Source: an uncultured Caryophanales bacterium
GTDB lineage: Bacteria > Bacillota_I > Bacilli_A > RFN20 > CAG-826
Reading direction: 5' to 3'
DNA: 5,682 nt
NCBI GenBank assembly: GCA_947303105.1
Contig: CAMYXQ010000060.1
Location: 1 to 5,682, forward strand
Position 1 is the first letter of the stretch, and the number at the start of each line of letters is the position of its first letter. Under the pieces are notes generated by a model that worked only from the letters and a program-made list of their open reading frames with translations, did not search any database and was not told the origin of the DNA. Position numbers and translations under genes: made by a program. Below are positions 1 to 5,622 of this stretch, piece after piece.

Positions 1-1827
1 CGCGTAGTGATTCGGGTTGTAGGTTTGGATCATCGCCGTGCCCGTGTCCGCGCTCCTTCCGCTGCGGCCAACCGCTTGAGCGATGAGCTCGAAGGCGCGC
101 TCAGATGCGCGATAGGTCGGCAACGATAAACCGATATCGGCATCGATGACGGCCGACAGGGTCACTTTCGGGAAGTCGTGGCCTTTGGCCACCATTTGGG
201 TGCCGACGAGAATATCGGCTTCGCCGGCTTTGAAGGAAGCCAGCGTCTTTTCGATGTTCTTGGCCACCTTGCCAACATCGCTATCCAAGCGGGCGATGCG
301 CGCGGTCGGGAAAAGCTCGTTGAGCTCGCGGACGACGCGCTCAGTGCCGTAACCAACCCGGGTCAGTTTCGGGGATCCGCAGGAAGGACAGACCTTTGGG
401 AAGAGCTCCACGTGGCCGCAGTGATGGCACTTCAACATTTCGTCGGAGGTGTGATAGGTCAGGTTCCCACCACAGGTGGGGCAGATGAAATAATGGCCGC
501 ATTGAGAACAGATGATCGTTGTCCAATAACCGCGGCGGTTCAATAACAGAATCGATTGTTTTCCCGAAAGAAGGTTCTCGGAAATCTTGTCGAGAAGCGG
601 TTGGGAAATCTTCCGGCTGCGCGGGCCATAAATGCGAGGCCTGGTCAAGTCGATGATTTCCGTCTTTGGCAACGGCTTTTCGTTGATGCGGCGTTTCAAC
701 TCAAAATAGCCATAGACACCGCGCATGGCCCGGGCTTTGGTTTCCAGGGTCGGGGTGGCGCTGCCGAGGACGACTTTGGCGCCATCTTGCTCGGCGCGGA
801 AAATGGCGACTTCTCTGGCGTGATAATAAGGGACGTTGTCCTGTTTATAGGATTCGACGTGTTCCTCATCGAGGACGATGAGACCGATGTTGCGAAGCGG
901 GGCGAAGACGGCACTTCTAGCGCCGACAACGATCTTGGCGAGACCCATACGGATCCGACGATACTCATCGTAACGTTCGGCGTTGGTGAGTCCGCTGTGG
1001 AGAACGGCGACATCAGTGCCAAATCGGGAGACGAAATAACGCACCATCGCCGGGGTCAGATTGATTTCGGGAACCAAGAACAAAACGGTCCGTTCTTGTT
1101 CGAGCATTTTTTCGGTCAAAGCAAGATAGACTTCGGTTTTGCCGCTGCCGGTGATGCCTTGGAGCAAACAAGTTTGCTTCGGCGAGGCGAGGATGCCATC
1201 CACCGCTTTTTGCTGATCGGCGGTCAAGATGGGTCCCTTCGTCCGTTCGATTTCGGTGATCGGGGTGCGGAACCGTTCGCGGCGATAAACTTCGAGAACG
1301 CCATTTTCAATCAGTTTGGAAACGACGGCTGGGGTGCCGGCTTCTTTCTTCAAAACATCGCCGTTGTCCTTAAGGAGGCGAACGACCTCGAGTTGTTTCG
1401 GGGTCAAGTTGTCTTCGTTCCAATCTTTGAGACGGACCCACTGCTCGTAGGCGATCTTCGGTCCTTTGATGGCCGAACGGCGCGGCGAAAGAGAAACGGG
1501 GAGCATCGCTTGGAGGACGCTGATGAGCGGAGCCAAATAGTATTCGCTCACTTTATTGGCCAAATCGATGAGGCCGTGGGGAACGAGAGGTGCCGTGTCT
1601 ATTACACGGATAATATCTTTGACTGGGAACCCGTTTAGTCCGGCGAACTCTTCGGGGGTTTGGTTTACTTCTTTGATGGCCGTGACGAAACCGACGATCT
1701 CGCGGTGATTGAACTCAACGACGACCCGATACCACGGCTCGATTTTATCGGTGCCCCGGTATGCATACGAAAAGGTCCGATCGAGAGACATCGTTCCGTA
1801 TTGGATGAGGACATCTAAAAGAAGCAT
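1..1827 (-). CDS. priA: Primosomal protein N' (PriA helicase), 3' end cut by window edge
   Basis: PriA is a superfamily 2 DNA helicase that recognises stalled or repaired forks and starts reloading of the replicative helicase. The first 609 residues are read without interruption; about 120-190 C-terminal residues should lie beyond the left edge. Residues 1-105 resemble the 3'-DNA-end-binding domain, followed by a winged-helix-like region. The helicase core starts near LTADQQKAV (about 202). Walker A is GITGSGKT (224-231) and the Walker B box is DEEH (320-323). The zinc module has all eight cysteines in CxxC pairs: C440/C443, C449/C452, C467/C470 and C480/C483. Motif VI reads QAVGRSGR (584-591); many PriA have QVAGRAGR. 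ATG 1827 is preferred because an in-frame TAA lies four codons upstream; TTG 1830 is the only alternative. No Shine-Dalgarno is visible. It lies 28 bp after gmk and is probably co-transcribed with it. Identity is firm from motifs. Confidence 0.97.
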   Translation of the reverse strand, partial: MLLLDVLIQYGTMSLDRTFSYAYRGTDKIEPWYRVVVEFNHREIVGFVTAIKEVNQTPEEFAGLNGFPVKDIIRVIDTAPLVPHGLIDLANKVSEYYLAPLISVLQAMLPVSLSPRRSAIKGPKIAYEQWVRLKDWNEDNLTPKQLEVVRLLKDNGDVLKKEAGTPAVVSKLIENGVLEVYRRERFRTPITEIERTKGPILTADQQKAVDGILASPKQTCLLQGITGSGKTEVYLALTEKMLEQERTVLFLVPEINLTPAMVRYFVSRFGTDVAVLHSGLTNAERYDEYRRIRMGLAKIVVGARSAVFAPLRNIGLIVLDEEHVESYKQDNVPYYHAREVAIFRAEQDGAKVVLGSATPTLETKARAMRGVYGYFELKRRINEKPLPKTEIIDLTRPRIYGPRSRKISQPLLDKISENLLSGKQSILLLNRRGYWTTIICSQCGHYFICPTCGGNLTYHTSDEMLKCHHCGHVELFPKVCPSCGSPKLTRVGYGTERVVRELNELFPTARIARLDSDVGKVAKNIEKTLASFKAGEADILVGTQMVAKGHDFPKVTLSAVIDADIGLSLPTYRASERAFELIAQAVGRSGRSADTGTAMIQTYNPNHYA

Positions 1828-1833
1828 CAAGTA

Positions 1834-1839
1834 ATTTTA
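1834..1839 (-). promoter_or_regulatory. Possible -10 box just before priA
   Basis: TAAAAT sits in the very AT-rich gmk-priA gap, with its last base 7 nt before the priA ATG. Transcription from it would start at or next to the A of the start codon. No convincing -35 lies at the usual distance, and AT-rich gaps give such hexamers by chance. It is listed because priA has no ribosome binding site and three other starts in the window show similar geometry. Read-through from gmk is an equally good explanation for priA expression. Confidence 0.3.
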
Positions 1840-1855
1840 TATTAAAATTATCAAA

Positions 1856-2440
1856 TCAGGAAGAGCGACGCGAAAGTTCTTTGCCGATGATCTTTTCGAT
1901 TTCTTCAACGGCTTGTTCAACGTTGTCGTTAACGACAACATGCTGATAACGATCGCGGACTTGCATCTCGACGCGGGCTTTGAGCAGACGGCGAAGGATG
2001 GTCGCTTCGTCTTCGGTGCTGCGGCCGCGGATCCGGTCTTCCAACACCTGGAAGGAAGGCGGGATGAGGAAAATCGTGATCGGGTCGAGGTCGGCACAGC
2101 TGGTAAGAATCTTTTCCGTGCCAGAGACATCGATTTCCAAAATGACATTCACACCGGCATTAAGATGCTCGAGCACTTTGTCTTTCGGGGTGCCGTAGCG
2201 ATGGCCGACGAATTCGACATATTCGAGGAAATTGCCGGTCTCGATGTTGCGATCGAACTCGGCATCATTGACAAAATAGTATTCGACGCCATCCGTCTCG
2301 CCGGGACGAATCGAACGGGTCGTCATGGAAACACTGTACCAAAAAGGTAGGCAACCACGGGCAAGAAGAGCCTGACGGATCGTGCCTTTGCCGACCCCAC
2401 TGGGTCCCGAGAGAATAATGAGAGCGCCTTTGTTTGACAT
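1856..2440 (-). CDS. gmk: Guanylate kinase
   Basis: Guanylate kinase transfers phosphate from ATP to GMP (and dGMP), giving GDP for nucleotide synthesis in the cytoplasm. The 194-residue protein has the expected bacterial length (about 190-210). The P-loop GPSGVGKGT is at residues 12-20. The guanylate kinase signature, starting TTRSIRPGE and ending EYYFV, is at 40-57 with the conserved Arg, Glu, Gly and Tyr in place. The lid region RGRSTEDE follows in the C-terminal half. The N-terminus MSNKGALIILSGPSG matches family starts closely, which supports ATG 2440. No Shine-Dalgarno precedes this ATG; a TATAAT box lies 10 nt upstream. The gene ends with TGA, 28 bp before priA, and is divergent from the NFACT gene. 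In Bacillus subtilis rpoZ and coaBC separate gmk from priA; here they are absent. Confidence 0.97.
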   Translation of the reverse strand: MSNKGALIILSGPSGVGKGTIRQALLARGCLPFWYSVSMTTRSIRPGETDGVEYYFVNDAEFDRNIETGNFLEYVEFVGHRYGTPKDKVLEHLNAGVNVILEIDVSGTEKILTSCADLDPITIFLIPPSFQVLEDRIRGRSTEDEATILRRLLKARVEMQVRDRYQHVVVNDNVEQAVEEIEKIIGKELSRRSS

Positions 2441-2450
2441 ATATGCGGAA

Positions 2451-2478
2451 ATTATAACGCGCTATGACGCACCAACAA
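2451..2478 (-). promoter_or_regulatory. gmk(-priA) promoter
   Basis: On the minus strand a perfect -10 TATAAT (2456-2451) is preceded, after a 16-bp spacer, by a weak -35 TTGTTG (2478-2473; only TTG matches consensus). The expected start of transcription, about 7 nt past the -10, is near 2444, leaving a leader of only about 2-5 nt before the gmk ATG at 2440. The call rests on the perfect -10 and its position before a divergent gene start. Confidence 0.6.
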
Positions 2479-2503
2479 ACCAAAAATTGCGAAAACCTGC
2501 GCT

Positions 2504-2532
2504 TTGAAGGCGAAAAGCCATATCCGTATAAT
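2504..2532 (+). promoter_or_regulatory. NFACT (rqcH) promoter, apparently giving leaderless mRNA
   Basis: A -35 TTGAAG (2504-2509, 4 of 6 matches) and a perfect -10 TATAAT (2527-2532) are separated by exactly 17 bp. Transcription should start near 2539-2540, the A of the ATG at 2540. The -10 overlaps an upstream in-frame ATG at 2531, so mRNA from this promoter could not use that ATG. It is back to back with the gmk promoter, with 25 bp between the two -35 boxes. Confidence 0.65.
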
Positions 2533-2539
2533 GGTTTCG

Positions 2540-3934
2540 ATGAAAATCACGCCCCATGTTTTGAAAGCTTATATCGATACGTGCCGCGATCGTTTGGTCG
2601 GGCATTATATCTCGCACCCCGTTCTCCTTAATCCGAGCACGGTCGCTTTCCATGTCTCGGGGCGAGACGGCGGCTCCTTGGTCATTTGCCTCGATCAAAC
2701 CCACCCCCGTTTTTACCTTGGTGATTCCGTCAATGAGAAAGGCAAGATCGACCGTCCTTTCATGACGGGAGTCCGCCACGAACTGACGAACGCTTTCTGC
2801 AAAGGAATCGAAATCATCAACGATGACATGATCATCCGCTTGGATTTGGAGATTGTTAATAAGGTGTATAAAGAGGAAAGAAGATTCTTGTATATCGAAT
2901 TGATTCCCCACCACCCGAATCTTGTCATTACAAACGGCGATGACGTCGTCCAATCTCTCTATCGGGCATCGGCCCTGACCTCGAAGAGGCCGCTCGCCAA
3001 AAACCTCGCTTATGTCCCGCCGGCCAAACCGGAATATTCCGACGCTGCCGGGAACGTCGATCCCGAAGAATATCTCGCTTTCTGCCGGTCGCTGGAAACG
3101 AGTATCGATACCGAGAAGCGCAAAAGCGTCCTTGGCGCAAAGCGCCAGGAATTACTCCGCCAAAAGAAGTCGCTTGAGAACAAATTGCGGGCTTTGAACC
3201 GAGATTTGAACCAGGCGACAATCCGTTTGAATGACACCGAGAAAGGCGACTTTATTTATACACATCTCGATGAAATTCATTCCGGGGATACCAAAATCTC
3301 CGACGGCGAGACTGTCGTCGTTCTCGATCCTTTGCTGTCGCCGGCGGCCAACGCTGAACGCTATTATCGGTCCGCCAAGAAAGCCAAACTGACCCTAAGT
3401 TATTCGAACCAATATATCGCGGAGACGCAGAAACAATTAGATGAGACGAACGCGAACCTCGCCTTGCTTGAAGAGGCCGACGTCGATCAATTGGAATCGT
3501 GTCTGCAACAAGTGGCAAAGAAATCTGCCAAGCAGAGGCGTCATCCCAACCTCATCTCCTCCACCGCCGAACTTCCCTATCGGACCAAGGTTGGCGATGT
3601 GACGGTCTTATTCGGCCGCAACGCCACCCAAAACCGTTGCCTTACCTTCTACCTTGGCAAAGCCAAAAACCACGTTTGGCTGCACATCCAAGGTCAATCC
3701 GGTTCGCACTTCTTGATTCAAAAAGACTTCCCGACCGAAGAAGAAATCCGCTTCGTCGCCGCGATGGCGATCTATGCGGCCGGTCGCGAAGACGGCACGG
3801 TCGAGGCGGCCTACCGGAAAGATATCCGCCAGGGCAGCACGCTCGGCGAGGTCATTCTGAATTCCTATTGGGTCATTCGAATCGACAATGTGCCGAATGA
3901 GGCGAAAAAAGCCGTGGACGAAGCGCAAAAATAA
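2540..3934 (+). CDS. rqcH: Short NFACT-family protein (RqcH/YloA/FbpA type) without HhH domain
   Basis: Family role: bacterial RqcH binds 50S subunits holding stalled peptidyl-tRNA and recruits tRNA-Ala to add alanine tails that mark the peptide for degradation. This 464-residue protein has an NFACT-N-like region (about 1-160, including YIELIPHHPNLVI at 118-130), a helical coiled coil (about 190-234 and 275-312, with the family-like stretch LDPLLSPAANAERYY at 262-276), and an NFACT-R/DUF814 domain (345-450: GRNATQN, HVWLH, SGSH). Canonical members have about 560-580 residues; the missing hundred corresponds to the HhH domain, because the coiled coil begins soon after NFACT-N. The FDG motif near the N-terminus appears as ITP (3-5) and the tRNA-contacting DR as DM (96-97). 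ATG 2540 is chosen over TTG 2504 and ATG 2531 from promoter position and because residues 1-24 then align without a gap to my recollection of B. subtilis RqcH. Family membership is firm; tailing activity is doubtful. Older annotations call such genes fibronectin-binding proteins. Confidence 0.9.
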   Translation: MKITPHVLKAYIDTCRDRLVGHYISHPVLLNPSTVAFHVSGRDGGSLVICLDQTHPRFYLGDSVNEKGKIDRPFMTGVRHELTNAFCKGIEIINDDMIIRLDLEIVNKVYKEERRFLYIELIPHHPNLVITNGDDVVQSLYRASALTSKRPLAKNLAYVPPAKPEYSDAAGNVDPEEYLAFCRSLETSIDTEKRKSVLGAKRQELLRQKKSLENKLRALNRDLNQATIRLNDTEKGDFIYTHLDEIHSGDTKISDGETVVVLDPLLSPAANAERYYRSAKKAKLTLSYSNQYIAETQKQLDETNANLALLEEADVDQLESCLQQVAKKSAKQRRHPNLISSTAELPYRTKVGDVTVLFGRNATQNRCLTFYLGKAKNHVWLHIQGQSGSHFLIQKDFPTEEEIRFVAAMAIYAAGREDGTVEAAYRKDIRQGSTLGEVILNSYWVIRIDNVPNEAKKAVDEAQK

Positions 3935-3960
3935 AAGGCGGAACACATCCGCCTTTTTTT
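3935..3960. terminator. Bidirectional intrinsic terminator between rqcH and ppa
   Basis: A perfect 8-bp stem, AAGGCGGA (3935-3942) with TCCGCCTT (3948-3955), closes a 5-nt loop ACACA. On the plus strand the T-run reaches 3960, serving rqcH, which ends at 3934. On the minus strand the stem is followed by TTTTATTTTT, serving ppa, which ends at 3963. One hairpin therefore ends both convergent genes. Confidence 0.93.
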
Positions 3961-3962
3961 CT

Positions 3963-4490
3963 TTAGTGGGCCGCCTTGTAACGGGCTATGCATTTCGCGA
4001 TGCAGGCTTCGGCTTTCTCGTGATTCTTGATCGTCTTGACTTCGGTTGTCTTGCCGATCTCGAGCTGTTTGTAAACGGAAAAGAAGTGACGGATTTCATC
4101 AGCTAAGTGCTGAGGGAGCTCGCTGATATCTTTGATATCTTTGTAGTCCGGATCGTGGCTGCAGACGGCGATGATCTTTTCATCGAGCGATCCGTCGTCG
4201 ACCATCTCGAGGACGCCGATCGGGGTGGCCTCGGTCAAAGATAACGGGACCATCGGCTCGCTCATGATGACCAAAACATCGAGGGGATCACCGTCTTCGG
4301 ACAAAGTTTTTGGGATGAAACCATAGTTTTGCGGATAGTGGGTCGCGGTGAAGAGGACGCGGTCGAGGATCAAAAGGCCAGACTCGTGGTCCAATTCGTA
4401 TTTGCAATTGCTGCCTTTGCTGATCTCGATGCAGGCGAAAAACTTCTTTGGGCTGATTTTGCTATCAGGGAACGTATCGAAAAAATCCAT
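3963..4490 (-). CDS. ppa: Inorganic pyrophosphatase, family I (soluble)
   Basis: It hydrolyses cytoplasmic pyrophosphate to two phosphates with Mg2+, pulling DNA, RNA and aminoacyl-tRNA synthesis forward. Its 175 residues match the bacterial hexameric type. The signature EDGDPLDVLV is at 65-74, with metal-binding Asp66, Asp68 and Asp71. By comparison with E. coli Ppa (from memory), the other active-site residues are also present: Glu22, Lys30, Glu32, Arg44, Tyr52, Tyr56, Asp98, Asp103, Lys105, Tyr140 and Lys141. It is therefore predicted active. The ATG at 4490 has a good Shine-Dalgarno, GAGGT (4501-4497), 6 nt upstream, unlike most other starts here. It ends in the shared terminator and is divergent from the lipoprotein gene. 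Family I is notable because many Bacilli, including B. subtilis, use the unrelated manganese family II enzyme. Confidence 0.97.
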   Translation of the reverse strand: MDFFDTFPDSKISPKKFFACIEISKGSNCKYELDHESGLLILDRVLFTATHYPQNYGFIPKTLSEDGDPLDVLVIMSEPMVPLSLTEATPIGVLEMVDDGSLDEKIIAVCSHDPDYKDIKDISELPQHLADEIRHFFSVYKQLEIGKTTEVKTIKNHEKAEACIAKCIARYKAAH

Positions 4491-4496
4491 ATTCTT

Positions 4497-4514
4497 ACCT
4501 CATTTTTGATTTTA
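4497..4514 (-). promoter_or_regulatory. ppa -10 box and Shine-Dalgarno
   Basis: On the minus strand a -10-like TAAAAT (4514-4509) should start transcription near 4502, giving a leader of about 12 nt. This leader would begin almost at the Shine-Dalgarno GAGGT (4501-4497), 6 nt before the ATG. No convincing -35 is seen. The ribosome binding site is clear; the promoter is tentative. Confidence 0.5.
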
Positions 4515-4541
4515 ACGGAAAATGGGGGCAAAAGTTAGTAT
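4512..4541 (+). promoter_or_regulatory. Possible promoter of the lipoprotein gene
   Basis: A -35-like TTAACG (4512-4517, 4 of 6) and a -10-like TAGTAT (4536-4541, 4 of 6) are 18 bp apart. The expected start, 7 nt past the -10, is the A of ATG 4548, so the mRNA would be leaderless. No Shine-Dalgarno is present at a useful distance; the only purine run (GGGGG, 4524-4528) is about 19 nt away. The -35 overlaps the ppa -10 on the other strand, so the two promoters might compete. Confidence 0.4.
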
Positions 4542-4547
4542 TCTTAT

Positions 4548-5315
4548 ATGGATATGAAAATCGTGCGTTTCCTCGTCTTGTTTGCCACCCTCGCGCCGTT
4601 TGTCGCCTCGTGTGAGGTGAAGCCGCGTTCTGACGCGTCTTTCATCGAGATGCGAGGAGACTCTCTTCTAGAGAGGGAACACAATAATTATCTTTCTTTG
4701 ATGGATGGCAGCGATCCGGCAACTTTGATCGCCGAAGCCGAGTCAGGCATCGATACTTTCGTCTTCTTCGCCCGTCATGGCTGCAGCCATTGTGTGAAGA
4801 TGGAACCATTCTTCGTCGAAGCCACTAAGAATACCCGCCGCTTGATTCACGTTTTCTATACCGATGACGATGATGACCGCTACGCCGCCTATTCGGCCGC
4901 TCTGACCACTTTCCAAACCCGTTATGGTTCCGATGAAAACGCGGGCGGCATCAATGGAGCGACCCCTACTCTTTATCGTTTGAATCAAAATGGGGCCTCC
5001 CTAATGGATATCTATGGTGACAACGGCGATGCCAAAAAGTTCACCAGCTACCTCCAGTCGGTGACCAAGACAAATGGCATTTATCGTTTCTCCGAATACG
5101 CCGATTATGTTGAAGCATCCTCCAATTCAGGCGACTTCCAGCGTTGTCTTTATGACCCCACCGATGAGCAATCCCGACAGGAATATGCGACAATTTTCCA
5201 AAAATCCAACGCAAAACCGATATATTTGTTGGATTATTCCCGTCTGAACGCCGAACAAAAAATCGAAGCCCTCGCGAGCTTCGATCTTGAGTCTTATTCG
5301 TTTACGCTTCGTTAG
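4548..5315 (+). CDS. Predicted lipoprotein with thioredoxin-like domain (CSHC)
   Basis: The 255-residue product is not one I can name. It begins with a lipoprotein signal peptide: positive residues K4 and R7, hydrophobic segment 8-20, and lipobox VASC with acylated Cys22. It should be anchored to the outer face of the membrane. Residues about 55-172 look like a thioredoxin fold: a strand TFVFFAR, then the CxxC motif C79-S-H-C82, an acidic stretch of five Asp (106-110), and GATPTLY with the likely cis-proline P140. This suggests disulfide exchange on exported proteins; partners are unknown. Residues about 177-255 may be a partial second thioredoxin-like repeat without CxxC (only Cys200). The protein stops soon after a strand-helix segment and might be C-terminally shortened. 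ATG 4548 is chosen; ATG 4554 would drop two residues. The 3' end overlaps atpC by 14 bp. It is the only accessory gene here. Confidence 0.85.
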   Translation: MDMKIVRFLVLFATLAPFVASCEVKPRSDASFIEMRGDSLLEREHNNYLSLMDGSDPATLIAEAESGIDTFVFFARHGCSHCVKMEPFFVEATKNTRRLIHVFYTDDDDDRYAAYSAALTTFQTRYGSDENAGGINGATPTLYRLNQNGASLMDIYGDNGDAKKFTSYLQSVTKTNGIYRFSEYADYVEASSNSGDFQRCLYDPTDEQSRQEYATIFQKSNAKPIYLLDYSRLNAEQKIEALASFDLESYSFTLR

Positions 5316-5622
5316 AGCGCCACTGCTTCACGAGCTCTTTGGCCGCCGTTTCATCGGCGGCTTTTTCGCAACGTTCGGCTAAGATGATGGTCTCATTCCG
5401 TTTATGGGAGATGGCCCCGCCGCGGATGACATAGAAGGAGGCCCAGCCGCTTAACTCGTTGACCTTGACGATGCTGGGGCCTTTCTTCAGGCCGGCGATG
5501 ATCGGAAGGCGGCGGGGTAAGATGCCCATCGCCCCTTTCTCGGTCACGAAATAGACCGAAGCGACATCCTTATCGAAGATGACGCCTTCCACCGTTGCGA
5601 TTTTCAGGTGAAGGGATTTCAT
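5302..5622 (-). CDS. atpC: ATP synthase F1 epsilon subunit, short form
   Basis: Epsilon is part of the central stalk of F1Fo ATP synthase, coupling rotation to catalysis and, through its C-terminal helices, often inhibiting ATP hydrolysis. The N-terminal beta-sandwich (about 1-85) is clear: LHLKIATVEGVIFDKDV, the family box GILP (33-36), IRGGAISH and ETIILAERCE. Only about 20-25 residues of helix follow, so at 106 residues it is shorter than the usual 130-140 and seems to lack the second inhibitory helix. ATG 5622 overlaps the atpD stop in ATGA, as expected for the atp operon. GGAGG (5637-5633) lies 10 nt upstream as Shine-Dalgarno. The 3' end overlaps the convergent lipoprotein gene by 14 bp, and its coding sequence contains that gene's apparent terminator. 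Identity is supported by both domain and context. Confidence 0.95.
   Translation of the reverse strand: MKSLHLKIATVEGVIFDKDVASVYFVTEKGAMGILPRRLPIIAGLKKGPSIVKVNELSGWASFYVIRGGAISHKRNETIILAERCEKAADETAAKELVKQWRSNEA
5342..5366 (+). terminator. Intrinsic terminator for the lipoprotein gene, inside atpC
   Basis: A perfect 7-bp G+C stem, GCCGCCG (5342-5348) with CGGCGGC (5355-5361), closes the 6-nt loop TTTCAT and is followed by five T (5362-5366). It starts 27 nt after the lipoprotein stop codon. On the minus strand the same bases encode part of the C-terminal helix of AtpC (around residues 86-94), and there is no T-run in that direction, so it should work only on plus-strand transcripts. Confidence 0.8.

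Noticed and set aside
178..546. A 122-codon plus-strand frame
   Set aside because: It is antisense to the zinc-binding and helicase C-terminal part of priA and has no family features.
584..700. A possible frameshift or break in priA because motif spacing had to be checked
   Set aside because: The minus frame is open from 1827 to 1 with all motifs at spacings close to those of E. coli PriA; there is no break.
556..1638. A 360-codon open frame on the plus strand
   Set aside because: It lies wholly antisense to priA, whose minus-strand reading contains all helicase and zinc motifs. The plus-strand product has no recognisable domain; it results from codon bias.
1856..1858. TGA as a tryptophan codon (Mycoplasma-type code)
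   Set aside because: TGA ends gmk and atpD exactly where their families end, and Trp is encoded by TGG in priA, gmk and rqcH.
1913..2350. A 145-codon plus-strand frame
   Set aside because: It is antisense to gmk, and the gmk signature motifs account for this stretch.
2504..2539. TTG 2504 or ATG 2531 as start of the NFACT gene
   Set aside because: TTG 2504 is the first base of the likely -35, and ATG 2531 overlaps the perfect -10. Starting at 2540 also gives the family's N-terminal length without a gap.
2462..2953. A 163-codon minus-strand frame overlapping the start of rqcH and the divergent promoters
   Set aside because: It would cover both promoters and the NFACT-N coding region, and shows no recognisable motif.
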